Shown here one piece after another: positions 1 to 12,031 of a stretch of DNA of 64,000 nt. The stretch is from Erodium maritimum. Its lineage: Eukaryota; Streptophyta; Magnoliopsida; Geraniales; Geraniaceae. The notes beneath the pieces are model-generated. The model did no database searches, was not told the origin of the DNA, and was given only the letters and a program-made list of their open reading frames with translations. The stretch covers positions 156,117,618 to 156,181,617 of the forward strand of contig OY997588.1 of the NCBI GenBank assembly GCA_963921825.1, given 5' to 3'. Every line of letters starts with the position of its first letter. Within the stretch, counting starts at the first letter, position 1. The translations under genes and the position numbers were made by a program.

Positions 1-1142
1 AAACATTTTTGGAACGAAAGGTGTACACAGTAATGAAAGTGACGGGAGGTCAGTTTTTGAGAAATAAGGACATTGACGGTATTAGTTTTAGTCATCCTAA
101 AAAAGAGAAGTTCAGATGGATGCGAATCAGATTATTATTTTTTTGATAGATTCGAAATTTTTATTAAAAAAAGATATTATCCAAGAAAGATCAAATTGAT
201 AGTCACCATTACAAAGCAGCTCTCAGAAAGAGTTGCGGTGACAAAATCCAAAAACAGTCTAGAAACAAACGATCATAAATGAAAAGATTATCCCTCATCC
301 GTGACTTTCTTAACCGTCCGAAATCAAGTTCGGGCCATCGAAAGCATTGGTTTGAGCAGACTGAGCTAAATGAGCATTTCGACCTTGTGCAATCTGCTTC
401 CCAACGTCCACAAGATTTACAATCTTCTCCCATGGTAAAATGATCCGCTAAAAAATTGGGAGGCCGACTCTGATATTTCGAAGCTTGAAACTGCTTCGAC
501 GACAGATCGTTAAATTTCGGAGGCCCTAGAAGGGCCTCCTTCCACAGACTACACTATTGGCCCCCGATAGGTTCACGTTCACCAAGTACATTTTCCAGAG
601 TTGTCACTTGTCGTGACAAAATTTATCTAAAATCTCGTTCACTGGTATATTTATTAATATATATTGGATGTACTTAAGAACACGAAATACTATATTTTTT
701 TATGTGAGAATGAAAAATATATGCACGAATATATTAAGTAAAGCGCAGAGATCGTGTTTCCGGATTGTGGCAATGTTTATTCTGTAAGACTTCAAAGCCA
801 TAGAACACGAATTATTGACCTACGATAAGCTATAAGAAAGGTAACACCACATGGCCAACTTGTCGAGTATAGTGGTAAAAATATTATCATTCGTAGCGGA
901 ACAATGTAAATATATTATCCATATCTCCATACTACGAAGCGACTATTTAAGACATATTTGACCCAAGTTTAGTAAAATATATATGATCATATATAGCACA
1001 CTTGAATTCGACTGGTTCCAATATGTAAACTCACACATATAACATGTATACGAGAGAGAGAAGGATTATGGAACACATTTTTTTTTAAGAAACGTTGTCA
1101 TATATTAAACGAGAAAATATACATACTATTAGTTGAACGTAT
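1..1142. other. Intergenic, no gene recognised
   Basis: AT-rich sequence without a credible coding region. The first 550 bases are less AT-rich and may be old retroelement debris, but no domain could be read. The only distinct structure is the short perfect stem-loop at 519-539. Confidence 0.4.
519..539. repeat. Perfect 9-bp stem, 3-base loop hairpin
   Basis: Left arm GGAGGCCCT (519-527), loop AGA, right arm AGGGCCTCC (531-539). It is GC-rich inside AT-rich DNA. No T-run follows and no gene is adjacent, so a role is not implied. Confidence 0.6.
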
Positions 1143-1284
1143 TGTTAGATGTGTCCACATGTGAGTCAGAAATCTCACATCGGATACTTAAGGAATAAAG
1201 AAATACTTAGTATAAACCTTGAACCCTTAACCTGATGGGCTAGCTTTTGTGTGTTTCTCCTAGATAAGGTCCGATTCTCCCCAA
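1143..1284 (+). repeat. 5' LTR of the TRIM
   Basis: It matches the 3' LTR through the motifs CACATGTGAGTCAG, GGATACTTAAGGAATAAA and ATTCTCCCCA. It is shorter by about 45 bp, lacking the stretch found at about 1612-1660 of the 3' LTR. The right border is approximate. Confidence 0.75.
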
Positions 1285-1288
1285 TAAG

Positions 1289-1301
1289 TGGTATCAGAGC
1301 C
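1289..1301 (+). other. Primer-binding site (initiator tRNA-Met)
   Basis: TGGTATCAGAGCC is the standard plant LTR-retrotransposon primer-binding site. It lies four bases after the 5' LTR. Confidence 0.85.
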
Positions 1302-1504
1302 TGGTTCTGTGGACTCCCCTAAGAAGCGGGTCGGGTAAATCTCATAGGGCTAGGAACACCTGGAAACCATGAGCGTTGCCTCTCATGGTGGTGGGTCCAG
1401 ATAGGATGAAGTGGGCTCGTGAGGGATGGAGTAGAACAGGTAAAACGTTGAGCTTAAGAGCGCGAACAAGTCGATGTGATAAGACTCAATGTGAAGGGGG
1501 AGAT

Positions 1505-1696
1505 TGTTAAGTGTGTCTACATGTGAGTCAGGAGTCCCACATTGGATACTTAAGGAATAAAAAAAATACTTAATATAAATTTTGGACCCATGACCTGATA
1601 GACTAGTTTTTTGGGTGTCAAGTGTGGTGGTCAATGTGTATATTATGAGTTTCTTATTGTGTGATCCTCCTAAATAAGGACCAGTTCTCCCCACCA
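1505..1696 (+). repeat. 3' LTR of the TRIM
   Basis: It starts TGTTAAGTGTG directly after the purine tract and ends CCACCA, followed by the target duplication CGTAT. The TG...CA ends are canonical. Confidence 0.8.
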
Positions 1697-1701
1697 CGTA
1701 T

Positions 1702-3267
1702 AAGACTTGCTAAACAGACTTTGGATTCTTTGTATATATTGTTGTGTATCGTATTATATTTCTAACAAAGTTTAACACCACACGCGATTCATTCTAGCAA
1801 TTACAATAATTTGTAATTCATATATTTTGAAACTTAAGTTTTAACATTATCCACAAAAAACTAAGTCTACGTTACGATACAATTATACAAGCGGAAGAAC
1901 TCATCTGAAGTTTTGAATCGTGACTTTTAGTAAACTATAATCATAAAATAAATTTAGATATTATATATTTACAATTCACGTTGTAAGTGATTTTTTTTTC
2001 CAAATATATACTATCCATTAAATTTTATTTAATGACTATCTAGGATTCTTAATTTCTCACGGAAACATCCTCTCAATCTTCACCTCTCGGTGTTTTTCTG
2101 TCCCCAAAATGTAAGTATACAGTATTTTGAGGTAAGAAGACGACAACATATACTTTTTTTTAGAAAAAAGAAGATCGTTGACGGTGCGATTTTGAGGTTA
2201 ACCCTGAGAGTCCACGATAGGGTCAGAAGAAGCGTCAGTGCGATTTTGGGGTTAATCCTAAGAGTACCCACAATGAGGGTTGGAAGAAACGTCAGAAAGA
2301 AAGAAAGAAAAAAAGGGGGGGGGGGGAAGGGAAGTGATGTGTTTTCTGTCTCCTATCCATTTTTTCTCCTAGTGTTTACGAATTTGTCAACATCGATTCT
2401 CTCTCTCTCCCCTATGTTCTTCTTTCTCTTCAGTGTTTCTTCTCCGATCATGTGTCCACATTAGTCAGAAAAAAACCGTCGAATCCGACCTCCATTGCAA
2501 GATAACATCGAATCTGAATCTATCATAATCACGATTTCGAATCTGACCTTTTTGATGATACTCTAATTTATTATAAAAAAACAGGAATAAACTACAACTA
2601 TTCCTTCAATCAAGCTCAAATAGTTGGTGAAAAAGTGTGATTTCTCTCCCCCAACAAAAGACAACTAATCTCACTGCAACACCAATGGACCGACAGCTTT
2701 GACTCAATTCATTATTCAAAACCTGTGTGGATCTCCTATGCACGAGCACGAGAAGCGAGACGTGTCACGCTGCCAAAATGGTCCCTGCTTTGAGGGTCGA
2801 GACTATCGATAATTTAAATTTGTTTTGGAACAATAATATTTTGGTTGTAGATTCCATACAATGTTACAAACCCTAGCAGGCTGTCTTATACTTTACTTGC
2901 AAGTATGTGATTTAATAAATTGATTAATCGTCCGACAAGATTTTCGAATAACACCGCTACCTGAAGATTTACTTGTGAAAACAAGATCAGAGAATTGTTG
3001 AATCGTCGACTGTACAATTACGTTAATATTATATTTTTGACTTGTTTTTTAAACAAGACCGAACTTTTCTTCCTATAAATACTAAAACTAAGACCATTGA
3101 TACTATTGTCTTGGTAGCATTTTGAATAACTCCTCAACCCGGATTTTCAATCGTGAAAATAAGGATTGCATAGTTGTTGAATCGATTGCACTATCACGAT
3201 GCTCCAACATTATTGACTTGTTAGACAAACACTACATATTTTTTGTCTTTTTAAGATAGTAATTTAG
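1702..3267. other. Intergenic with short duplications
   Basis: No gene seen. It holds an imperfect two-copy tandem repeat (2184-2294), an A/G-homopolymer tract near 2300-2330, a pyrimidine-rich stretch (2395-2440), and two diverged copies of a ~110-bp segment (about 2935-3040 and 3118-3238). Confidence 0.4.
2184..2294. repeat. Two-copy tandem repeat, ~55-bp unit
   Basis: Each unit begins GTGCGATTTTG(A/G)GGTTAA and ends with AGCGTCA or AACGTCA. The copies are about 75-80% alike by eye. Confidence 0.6.
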
Positions 3268-3630
3268 GGGTGATTGCAAACACTTACGACGAAGTTTGCG
3301 CTTTTTGCAAATACTACCGGTTAACTATTGTATTTTTGCAAATATTATTGGTGAATTATTCTTCGCTTGCAAATCAACTATTTTTAACGAAAATTAGTCA
3401 CTTGTCTCCAACTTTTATAAAGTGGTATCAATTTTGTTGTTATGTAATTTATAACCCTCATTCATACGTGTTTCGTAATCTATAGCTCTTATGTATAATA
3501 CATTTTTGTATAGTTACTTTCTATTTTTTGAAAAAATAATAACTCCGTTGATGGATTTACAAACGAAAAACAGTTCACCGATATTATTTGTACAAAATAA
3601 TAATTCACCGATAGTATTTACAGAATATGT
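3268..3630. mobile_element. Inverted-repeat MITE-like element, degraded
   Basis: The left side starts GGGTGATTGCAAACAC. Motifs around ACTACCGGTTAACTATT and TTATTGGTGAATTATT recur in inverted order near 3555-3625 as AATAATTCACCGATAG. The right terminus is lost. It resembles the GGGATAATTGC-ended elements elsewhere in the window. Confidence 0.5.
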
Positions 3631-4079
3631 GGTACCAAATTAGGAATAAAGTGGGTATTACTTTAGTAGTAGTTGGTTTTGAAATCAGAAACTTTATGCA
3701 CGTTGAAAACACAACTTATAATTAGGACCACATATGAATGTTCGAGTCGTTTATTATTAATTTTCTTTCTCATGCATTAATTAATTATTTGAAATAAGGT
3801 TGATTGGTTTGGAGGTAATAATTAAGGGAGGCTAAGTCTTAAAACCTTACCAATAATGTTACCGAATCCTTCATCGTTCAACGATTGGATTTTGCAGTCA
3901 AAATAGTTATAATTTTAAGGAGACTCTGTATTTGTAAACATGCTTTGACTTCTACACAACTATTTTGGGAGTCAGGATTCTCACGTTACTGAAGTTCTTG
4001 TTGATTATTCGAAGGAGTAAGATATTCGTTGGTTTTGTAGGGGGGTATTCAATTCAATTATGCACTACCACGTCTTAGG

Positions 4080-4310
4080 TTCCGAGCATGCCAAACCTGC
4101 TTAGTCGGTTTTCAGCAGTTGTATCGATGGTCTCGGCCGTTACCACAGCATCACCATCGAGTTTCTTTTTCGATTCCTATGACAGGTTTTATGTTTTTAT
4201 AGTCACACGATGTTTGGACTTTATTATTATGTCAATTTTCAAATTTCCCATGGTTTTCGGGCTCTGTTCACCTTCAAACATTTATCTATACGTTAAAAAA
4301 AAAATAAGAA
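4080..4310 (+). mobile_element. Probable LINE 3' end, truncated
   Basis: A T-rich non-coding stretch ends with TATCTATACGTTAAAAAAAA, an A-tail. The similar ending TATACGTTCAAAAAA occurs at about 9170-9185, suggesting one non-LTR family. No ORF2 protein is present here. Confidence 0.4.
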
Positions 4311-4319
4311 AGGACCGGT

Positions 4320-5934
4320 ACGAACTATGAATTAACAATCACAATATGGGGGCTTCCATTGTTTGTTTCACGGTAGGAAAAATCTAGGTTGTTAAACTTA
4401 TGTTCACCTTTTATTGAGTCCGGTTTGAGGTGCTCTGGTTGGCATGCTCGTGTTATTGTTTGCTTCATTGTAGCAATATTTAGGTTGTTAGACTTTTGTT
4501 CACTTTTTGTTGGATCCGGTTTGAAGTGCTCTTATTGGCATGCTCGTGTTATGTACTAAAAATTCCCCCATATTTTTTATTTTCGTCCCCAAAAACATTG
4601 AATATACTTGCTTTCAAAAAGCAAAAAAAAAAAAACACAATATGGGGGCTTTCACTCGAAGACGCATCATTAGCCTCAATTCAACGACGGATTTGTTCAC
4701 ATGAATGTGACAAGCGATTGCGACGTCAAACTATCCAACTCATAAATGCTCATTTGCTAGTGCATCAATGTTTTCATGATTAAAATGTTTGAAAACCGAA
4801 CAATATTCCAAAATATATAATTCGAAAACACATAAAATTACAAGGTGTTTCTAGAATAAAGTGGAGATTCTAGACACAAAACTCTCATATTTTCCCCATG
4901 TTCAATGAATAGGAATAAAATGGTACAACTAACAAGTAAAAGTGAAGTGATTACAGTCAGCAAGGCTAATAATTAAGGTAAATTATAGGTGGAAAGGTCC
5001 CAAAAGTTAAGGGCAATGTCATGCCCTCCAGCTTTCCATGGAAAGGGACACACTTTTGTGTGGATCTTACTATCTTATTTGCTAATCAATCCAAAAGTTG
5101 GCCAAGTTAGGGACAAGTCCCTCAAGTCCTTAACCATACTCATTTCTGCTCCATTATTGGATGCATGATTTCTTCAAAGAAAAAGAAGTCCACTTTGTAT
5201 CATGTGTAATTTTCATGTTAATCCCATCAATTCTGGTTAGAAGTACAATCTCATATCGAAAAATATATAAGAATAATATTTGAAAAGTTATGAGTTGATT
5301 GACAAGGCTAATTTCAAGATCTTGATTTCGAATGGCAAAGCATCGCGTACTCATATAAATATCGTCGGTTAATGCACGACCAATTAATGTTTGTGTAAAA
5401 GATCTTTCTGACACCGCTGTATTTCAGGGACTTACAGAAAGCGCTCGACACAAAAATGATTATGCATCATTCTCATACCAGTGGCGGCTTCAAATAGATC
5501 ATATACTAACTCTCTTTCTCTGAAAATATACAAAATGGGGTTTGTGCGCCAATATCTACCATAAATGGACCAAGCCACAATAAATAAGAAGTTATACGAC
5601 TTAATTCAAACACAATAGTTCTGATATAGCTGGCCCTTTTAGGTACATGAATATTTCCTAATTTCTCTGGAGCATTCATAGTTATTCATTCTGTACACAT
5701 AATAGCCAAATAATCCAACTAATAAGGTTGTTTTTTAGTTTTGAAAGCCTGACCCGATGGAAGAAATTTGTCTTAAACAAAATTTATAGACTAAATATAA
5801 GAATAAAGAGAAATTTATAAAGGTTAAGGTCACACTCAATCAATAAAATTTATTTTTTAGTGGTGAAAGTCTGATCCGATATAAGTGGTTTGTTAAAAAA
5901 AAATTACTATTCTAAAATACAAACATGTTTCAAG
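4320..5934. other. Intergenic, no gene recognised
   Basis: AT-rich. A ~70-bp segment is repeated nearby (about 4385-4460 and 4450-4555, sharing TTCACTTTT and GGCATGCTCGTGTTAT). Nothing here looks coding beyond short open frames. Confidence 0.4.
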
Positions 5935-6125
5935 TGTAAACTAGTATTCGTGCACATAGCCAGGAGTGGTTTATTTGGTTCGAGCGTAACAGTCGTGTGT
6001 TTTTTGGAGCGGAGGCTATTGAGCCAGGAGTACCACTTGACCGTTTATAACATGATGCTTTCTCTAGAATGTGTGCTATTGGGCAACAAATTAGCATCTT
6101 CGACTGGTTGGAATCGCTTATTGCT
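5935..6125 (+). pseudogene. LINE reverse-transcriptase C-terminal relic
   Basis: A plus-strand reading gives the motif WFIWFERNSRVF followed, after a gap, by IGQQISIFDW. This resembles the zf-RVT/C-terminal part of plant non-LTR retrotransposon ORF2 (typically IWKxRNxRxF). The frame is interrupted by stops, and nothing upstream extends it. Confidence 0.5.
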
Positions 6126-6523
6126 GCCCTTCCTCTTCGCTCGTGAGGCCATTCTTCTTCGACCACTCCCTTTTATCAGGCCTCTTCTCCTTCGTGGGGT
6201 CTGGTGAGTGCTTGTTCATGAGTCATTTCTGGGTTTCCCTCTTCTCCTCTAGGGTTGTGAATTTCTCAGCATTTCTGAGGCCGGAAGATTCAATCGTGTG
6301 ATTTCTTATAGCTCTGTTCACTAGTCCAATCGGGAATTCTTAAGCGATCTCTACGGTATTGTTCACTAGTTCGATCGGGCACCCTTGACTTTGAGTTTAG
6401 TTTGGTCTATGCCCTTTTCTCTTTGTTGCTTTTTCGGTTGTTTATTTGTTTGAAATTTTTGTTGGAATAGTTAGGGATATGAGGTTCCCATCCCGAGGCT
6501 CACATCCTATTTTTATTTATGAG

Positions 6524-6670
6524 GGAAATCTCATTTTAGCCTAATCTAACCCACCACCCAACACCCACACTTACTCCGAAACAAGTGTAGTCATCGGGAT
6601 TCGAACCTGTGACCTTAAGGAGGGGTGAGATGTGAAGAGGTATTCACCACCAGGCTAACCCATGTGGGCC
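6524..6670 (-). mobile_element. tRNA-derived SINE, minus strand
   Basis: Read on the minus strand it starts GGCCCACATGGGTTAGCCTG. It carries an A-box-like TTAGCCTGGTGG and a B box GGTTCGAATCCC (6596-6607), the internal RNA polymerase III promoter of tRNA-derived SINEs. Similar TATTTTTATTT-type sequences flank both ends and may be the target duplication. It belongs to the same family as the SINE at 33232-33397. Confidence 0.7.
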
Positions 6671-7804
6671 TATTTTTTTTATTTTATGCATTTCCTTTCT
6701 TTAATCGAAAAAAATATATTCATTCGCCCGCCCACAAAGAAAGCAATGAATAGCAATTATAATTATAGTTACTGTAGTAACAAGCAACGGAAAAATTGAT
6801 AGTTCGAAGGTGTAACATAAGGCGTTTTGAAGGTTCAAGTTCATAATATAACATGCATGTGATTATTTGTTGGACAGAATTGACGGTGGTGATAGAAAAA
6901 AGAGTTTAGCATTATAACATTATGCTTTTTTACATTGAAGATCACAACATAAATTTTGTCCAAAAGATATGTTACAACTTACAACATAAAATCATTTGTT
7001 TTCCTAACGAATAATTTCGTTTTTTAAACAACAATTCTATTGTGACGAAACATAGAAATGTTTCACCACAACGTCACGATTATTATGTATAACATATTAG
7101 GGTGGACTGATACTCCCGCGGAGCTATTCATTTTACATTTTTATCAAGATATTATTAGAAAAAATGTTCGATGAGAAAGAAATGATGGTAGCAATGCATA
7201 AAAAGCATACGACATGTTGTGAAGAAAATAAGGAACATAGCGTTTGGCGCTCCACAAAGTGCTACCGATAACCGGGCATTCCCTTGATACAATCTCCGTT
7301 GTTAGTGTGCTACCCCGACGCTATCGCTCCATCTCATGCCGCTACCCCAGCGCTTCCCTAGCGTCCCTTCACTATAGGATGCTCTGAGTAGTCAGTTGGA
7401 GGGGAAAAGAGGAGGTTGGTTCAGTGAATGGACTTGAGTTTGGGCCTAAAAGTAGTTGATGAAGGGCCAACTGCGTATATACCCAGGCCCAATATCACTA
7501 ACCATAAATAAAAATCTCGAACAATAGGCCCAACACTTCTTTATCTGATTGTTTTAAAAAAAAAAGTCTTAGTCGGATTGTTAATTTCTTAATTAGTAGA
7601 TAACTGGTCATTATTAATTTTATGAGTACATATAAAAAGTAAAGAACGATATGTACCGTAAAGATACAACTTTTTTTTAGCATACTCTCTGTGGAATTTT
7701 ATTGAATCATAAAAGATTTACAGGATTATAAGCAAAACAGAAAAGATATCAAAACTAGTAAAATAAAAGGGTATTATACCAAGACCATTGATACTATCGT
7801 CTTG
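6671..7804. other. Intergenic, no gene recognised
   Basis: AT-rich, with a GC-richer block at about 7230-7390 (CGCTACCCCAGCGCTTCCC and similar) that may be part of a decayed DNA transposon. A 23-bp segment at 7782-7804 repeats 3091-3113 with one mismatch, right where the GC-rich retroelement-like block begins. Confidence 0.35.
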
Positions 7805-9190
7805 AGGCTGCCCTACTCATGTCCCATTATCTCCAATCCCGCCCCCGTCTCTCACCCTGGACGTTATAAAGGCAAAGTGTTTCCAGAGAAGGAAACGACT
7901 CTCGAACCTCTCTCCCCGCCTGGCCGTCCCCAACCCACCCCCAACCGAACTTTGATCTCTACCCTAACTACGTTTCAGTTGACGATAGGTCACGGGGAAC
8001 CCCGTTCCATCGACTGCCCTTATCCTATCTTGGCGACCACCAAGACACTAGGCCTCGAACCTCTCCAAATGACCTTAGTATGCAGCATACGCCTCTGGTG
8101 CCCACCATCTTCCCCCATTTGGGCGGCCTACTATGCATTCCACGTCGCACCTAGCTAGCCCACCTCAACGACCATAGGCGAACTTGGGCCACCTCGGCTC
8201 TCGAGATCCAATCTTTCCCTTACCCTAAGAGGTAAACCATGCGGTAGGAGGGGGATAATACCAACTCGCTAAGCCCTAGAAGAACGATTTAGTGGATCCA
8301 GTCGGAGGGATTTGAGCGCCGCCGTCAAGCACCTCTCCATCCTCCGGCTGCACCACCATGCCCGATTGCGGCCCAGGATATAGAGCACTTGGGAGAGGAA
8401 GTACTCCAAAATCCATCGCCGGGAGTGAAGATTTCCGTCCGGCCAACCCTACACCTGAGCTTCAATCCCATATCAGGACCTTCTCGATGGATTCCCCTAC
8501 CACCGTCATTGATCTAAAACCTTCTACCTAAAGCATCGTCATCACTAGAAAGGACGAACATTGTGTCCATTCCTTCCAACATACCATCCGTTGGAGGTCG
8601 GACTTTAGGATTTGAAGAGGCATAGACAATGTAGGACCTCCTGCCTATTCCATCCCCCCTCTGAATGGTGCAAGCCCCCCACAAGCCTCGAAGCTTGTCT
8701 GTGGTATCCCGACTATCGGCCAACCAAGGGAAATGGGAATGGACATAACTACTCCGACTTTGATCAAGGAGAGACCCGTCAAACGGTCTCGTCAGGGTCT
8801 ATGAGTAGGAGCACTAGCATCAGGGTGTGTGTAGGGAAGTACATTTCGCCATGCCTTGGTCGGTGCACAACCGACCCCATGTTTCTCCCTTTTGTTGGGC
8901 TCCTCCCTAGGTGGCATCTATCCCCTCAACCGCCCTGGATCTCTGGTTGCAGACACTTTCAAGTCGAGACAGGAAATATCAACCATCAATGGCCTACCGT
9001 CTATCCGTCTAATCGAGACATTGGTCTCACCACTCCTATCTTTAATATAGTCGAACAATCTGTTATAAAGTTAGCGTTTAATGTACATGTACTATTTTTT
9101 AGTCCTGTTCTCTTATTTTTTTTGGTATCTTTTTTGTGTGCTCACTTTTCAATTTTAATAAAATCTATTTATACGTTCAAAAAACATAAA
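7805..9190 (+). mobile_element. Decayed retroelement, probably LINE
   Basis: GC-richer than its surroundings, with only short interrupted reading frames. It ends in a T-rich 3' region, then ATAAAATCTATTTATACG and an A-run, the arrangement of a LINE 3' end. No catalytic motif could be read, so class and orientation rest on the tail alone. Confidence 0.35.
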
Positions 9191-9530
9191 TATATATTTT
9201 TACTGTATGTCCGTTAAGAACCTGACTTTCATGTCATATAATCAGTACAAACCCCAAAAGAAAAAACATAATTATGGATTATGATTTGTTAATTGATTTA
9301 ATTACGACGATCTTAATATGGGAAGGGAATATGCATGCGGCGTACCAACTTCGCCGGAAGAGCAACAAAGCATCAGCCGCTTAGCAATCATTGAGTAAGT
9401 ACGAAGTCAATATATGTGTGCCGTTTTAAAGAATGGGTCGTGTATTTTTAACTGATTTGATGCTTAACATTTTAATTTGAGGATAATTCGATGCTTAACA
9501 TTATTATAACACGGTGCTTTTTTTCCTTTT

Positions 9531-10170
9531 TTTGAACGGTGGATTGCAGTTTTATTAAACATTAGGAACGATTACATCGGAATGTCATGAGGAACATGTT
9601 CTTCGACTATGAAAGATCAGTATAAGCGAATAATAGTTCATTGACTTTTTTAGTAGTAGAACCATCATGGACGGTATTGTGATGCCTCATGGGCAAAGAT
9701 AGAAAGCGGAGGGGGAGAAGAGACTACCGGAGATCCTGAGGGACCTCAACAGTAATAGTGATGGTGGAAGGTAAAACATTGTCTTGGTCGGGCCAGTCTC
9801 TGATGCTCCCCTTCTTGGAGAAGTCCTTGATTCTCTGATCGATAGGCATTGATCCTGCAAAGACAAACTCAACCAAAATAAACGAAACCCTTTCGATTAG
9901 TCAGAGCCATAATCGTGAAAGGGGAAGAGGCGGTTGCGGCGGTGGAGGCCAGGGAGGGGGACACGCCGACTGCAACTTCAGGGACGCCTCTAGGGACGGC
10001 AGCGACATCCGAGGCGGCGATATCAGCAGGGGAGACGACGGCTTCAAGGACGGCAACGACAACATCAGGGACGACGGCTGTAGAGACGGTAACCCCAGGG
10101 GCAAAGGAGAGACCGAAACAGATCGGGGGATGCTCCGTTGGTGGCGGAAGGCAGTCAACATCGCGGTGAC
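9531..10170 (-). mobile_element. Minus-strand LINE-like fragment
   Basis: The left edge is a T-run (an A-tail on the minus strand) followed by GGATTGCAGTTTTATTAAAC. The part at about 9670-9770 closely matches 20770-20890 (shared GATGCCTCATGGG and ACCGGAGATCCT). The right part (9905-10150) is GC-rich with a repetitive GGGACGGCAACGAC pattern. Nothing recognisable is encoded. Confidence 0.4.
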
Positions 10171-10717
10171 TAGGGTGGCTTGAAAGAAGTCCTAACCGGA
10201 AAAAACTTCGTAAAATCCAAAGTAATAATTACATACAAAACAATTGTAATAAAATATTATAAAAGCACGAAGAACTATGTAATCTTTCAATAAAATTGAC
10301 AACGACTTAGTTCAAAAAACCAAACTATGTCGAGGGGTTTGAAATATAACAAAACTCTTCAAAAAAAAAAGGTTAACCTTAAAAGGATATCAGATTAGGT
10401 TTGAATCACAAACTAAAACTCAATTCATCATATATCGTATGGGTCGGACATCAAATATCATATATCATTATTGGGATGCCTCTTCCCAAAACCCCTAAAA
10501 ACCCCTATTTACGTAGATTCAGTGTGTGTATATATATATATTTAGTAAGTACCTTGTATTCATTTTTTAGGGTATCAAATGGGTGATGATAACATAATAG
10601 CGAATAAGTAAAATGTGATGAAATAGAGAAAAAGAATTTATACATACTTTCTTGTCATATAAAATAATAACTAACCGTAAACTTTGGATCGCTAAAATAG
10701 AAAACTATTTAAAAAAA
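10171..10717. other. AT-rich intergenic
   Basis: Nothing recognised beyond A/T homopolymer runs and a short TA microsatellite near 10530. Confidence 0.4.
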
Positions 10718-11120
10718 AGTAAACTACAAATACGTACACCAAACTTGTAGTGTTTGACAGATACATATTTTAAAGTTTTTTTTAACTGATACCTACTCAG
10801 ATGTTTAGTTATATAACAAATAACCCAAGCCATCAGCTAAAATGACGAAAATACCTTCAACTACACTTCAATAATTATTTAAAAAATCACTTTTGTTATA
10901 TATATATTAAATCACTTTAGTTTTATTTAAAAAACCACTTCGGTTTTATTTTAAAAAATTTATTTAAAAAATCACTGAGGGCATTTTCGTCATTTTAGCT
11001 GACGGCTTGGGTTATTTGTTATATAACTAAATATCTGAGTAGGTATCAGTTAAATTTTTTTTTAGAGTAAGTACCAGTTAAACGCTACTAGTTTGGAGTA
11101 GATATTTGTAATTTACTCTA
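10718..11120. mobile_element. Long inverted-repeat MITE
   Basis: Arms of roughly 150 bp face each other. The left arm includes AACCCAAGCCATCAGCTAAA and GATACCTACTCAGAT; the right arm includes TTTAGCTGACGGCTTGGGTT and ATCTGAGTAGGTATC. Terminal AGTAAACTACAAATA matches the inverted TATTTGTAATTTACT. The centre is A/T-rich. The target duplication was not resolved. Confidence 0.7.
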
Positions 11121-11836
11121 AAAATACATTAATGACTTTGACTTCTAAATATGCAAAAATTTAAATTTATTTTATAATTAAAACTCTTCAAAAATTACGA
11201 GTCATTGGATCCACTGATTCAATAACTTAAGATGGATTTATACCCGAACGTTTCCTTATTTAACTACCTCAACCTATCATTTAAACTTGTAATTCCATCA
11301 ACCTTCAATCCTATCTACATGTCACTGCATATCATCTTTGTTCATGCATTTTCTATATAATTTTAGAGATATATAAATAAACAAAACACACTCACCTAAC
11401 AATCGAGCCTTTCCCTTAAAGTCACCCCCACAAAAATAAAGCCACACCTACCTTTGCAATTCCAATCTCATTACAATAAACCAATGAACAAGTGAAGATG
11501 AGCATCATGAGGACGAGTCACAAGTTGATGCCATGATTGGCCTACGAAACAAGGCTCGTGGTTTTTTTTATCCTCTTTCCAACTTTAATTTTCTATCCAT
11601 TTTTTAAAAATAAAGTAGAGGTTGAGAAACAATACAAGCTTGTGATCGACCCCAAGAAAAAGCTATAGAAGAGCAAGAGAAAGTAGTGTTGTAACTTTAT
11701 AATATTGAAAAGTAATAGAGATGACAGAGAGGAACTCATGATCGTGATTCCCTGGACATGGCCAAAAGCTAAACCCTAGGCTGTCTTTGCTTTTGTTTTT
11801 CTTCTTCTTTTAAAAACGTTACTACTACGAGAAGTC
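11121..11836. other. Upstream region of the acidic-protein gene
   Basis: Non-coding. It becomes pyrimidine-rich towards 11790-11820 (CTTCTTCTTTT), consistent with a 5' leader, but no clear TATA box could be fixed. Confidence 0.35.
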
Positions 11837-12004
11837 GTGTATCTGGGTTCAAGTCTCAACAACGATAACCTGTGTATCTGGGTTCAAGTCTCAGTGTATA
11901 TTTGGGTTCAAGTCTCAACAACGATAACCTGTGTATTTGGGTTCAGGTCTCAGGAACGGCAACTTTTGTTTGAGTCTTGTATATCTGGATTCAGGTCTCA
12001 GCAG
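11837..12004 (+). repeat. Degenerate tandem repeat in the presumed 5' leader
   Basis: About five copies of a 22-37-bp unit based on GTGTATCTGGGTTCAAGTCT, three followed by CAACAACGATAACC or a variant. The second copy is truncated. It ends about 25 bp before the start codon of the following gene, and stays open in that gene's frame. Confidence 0.75.
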
Positions 12005-12031
12005 CGGTACCAACATCGACAGGATATGATC

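Larger units (their letters stand above)
1143..1696 (+). mobile_element. TRIM: miniature non-coding LTR retrotransposon, complete
   Basis: Two direct terminal repeats, each starting TGTTA, flank about 220 bp of non-coding DNA. A primer-binding site complementary to the 3' end of initiator tRNA-Met follows the first LTR. A purine tract (GAAGGGGGAGA) immediately precedes the second. The 5-bp direct repeat CGTAT sits at 1138-1142 and again at 1697-1701, as expected for LTR integration. At about 554 bp with no gag or pol, it fits the TRIM class and must have moved using proteins from another element. The 5S-like motifs of Cassandra TRIMs were not seen, so the family is unassigned. Confidence 0.85.

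Noticed and set aside
519-539. GC-rich hairpin as a bacterial-type terminator
   Set aside because: No T-run follows, no gene precedes it and the window is plant nuclear DNA. Kept only as a structural repeat.
7230-7390. GC-rich block with GATGCTCTGAG end as a hAT MITE
   Set aside because: Only one side resembles such an end. No inverted partner or 8-bp duplication was found.
7802-9217. Open frames of 118 and 201 codons as protein-coding genes
   Set aside because: Overlapping frames in a GC-richer decayed block. No domain, splice structure or start context. Better explained as retroelement debris.
9901-10169. Pro/Leu-rich or Gly/Thr-rich small protein
   Set aside because: Both strands are open because of a repetitive GGGACGGCAACGAC composition; low-complexity chance frames.
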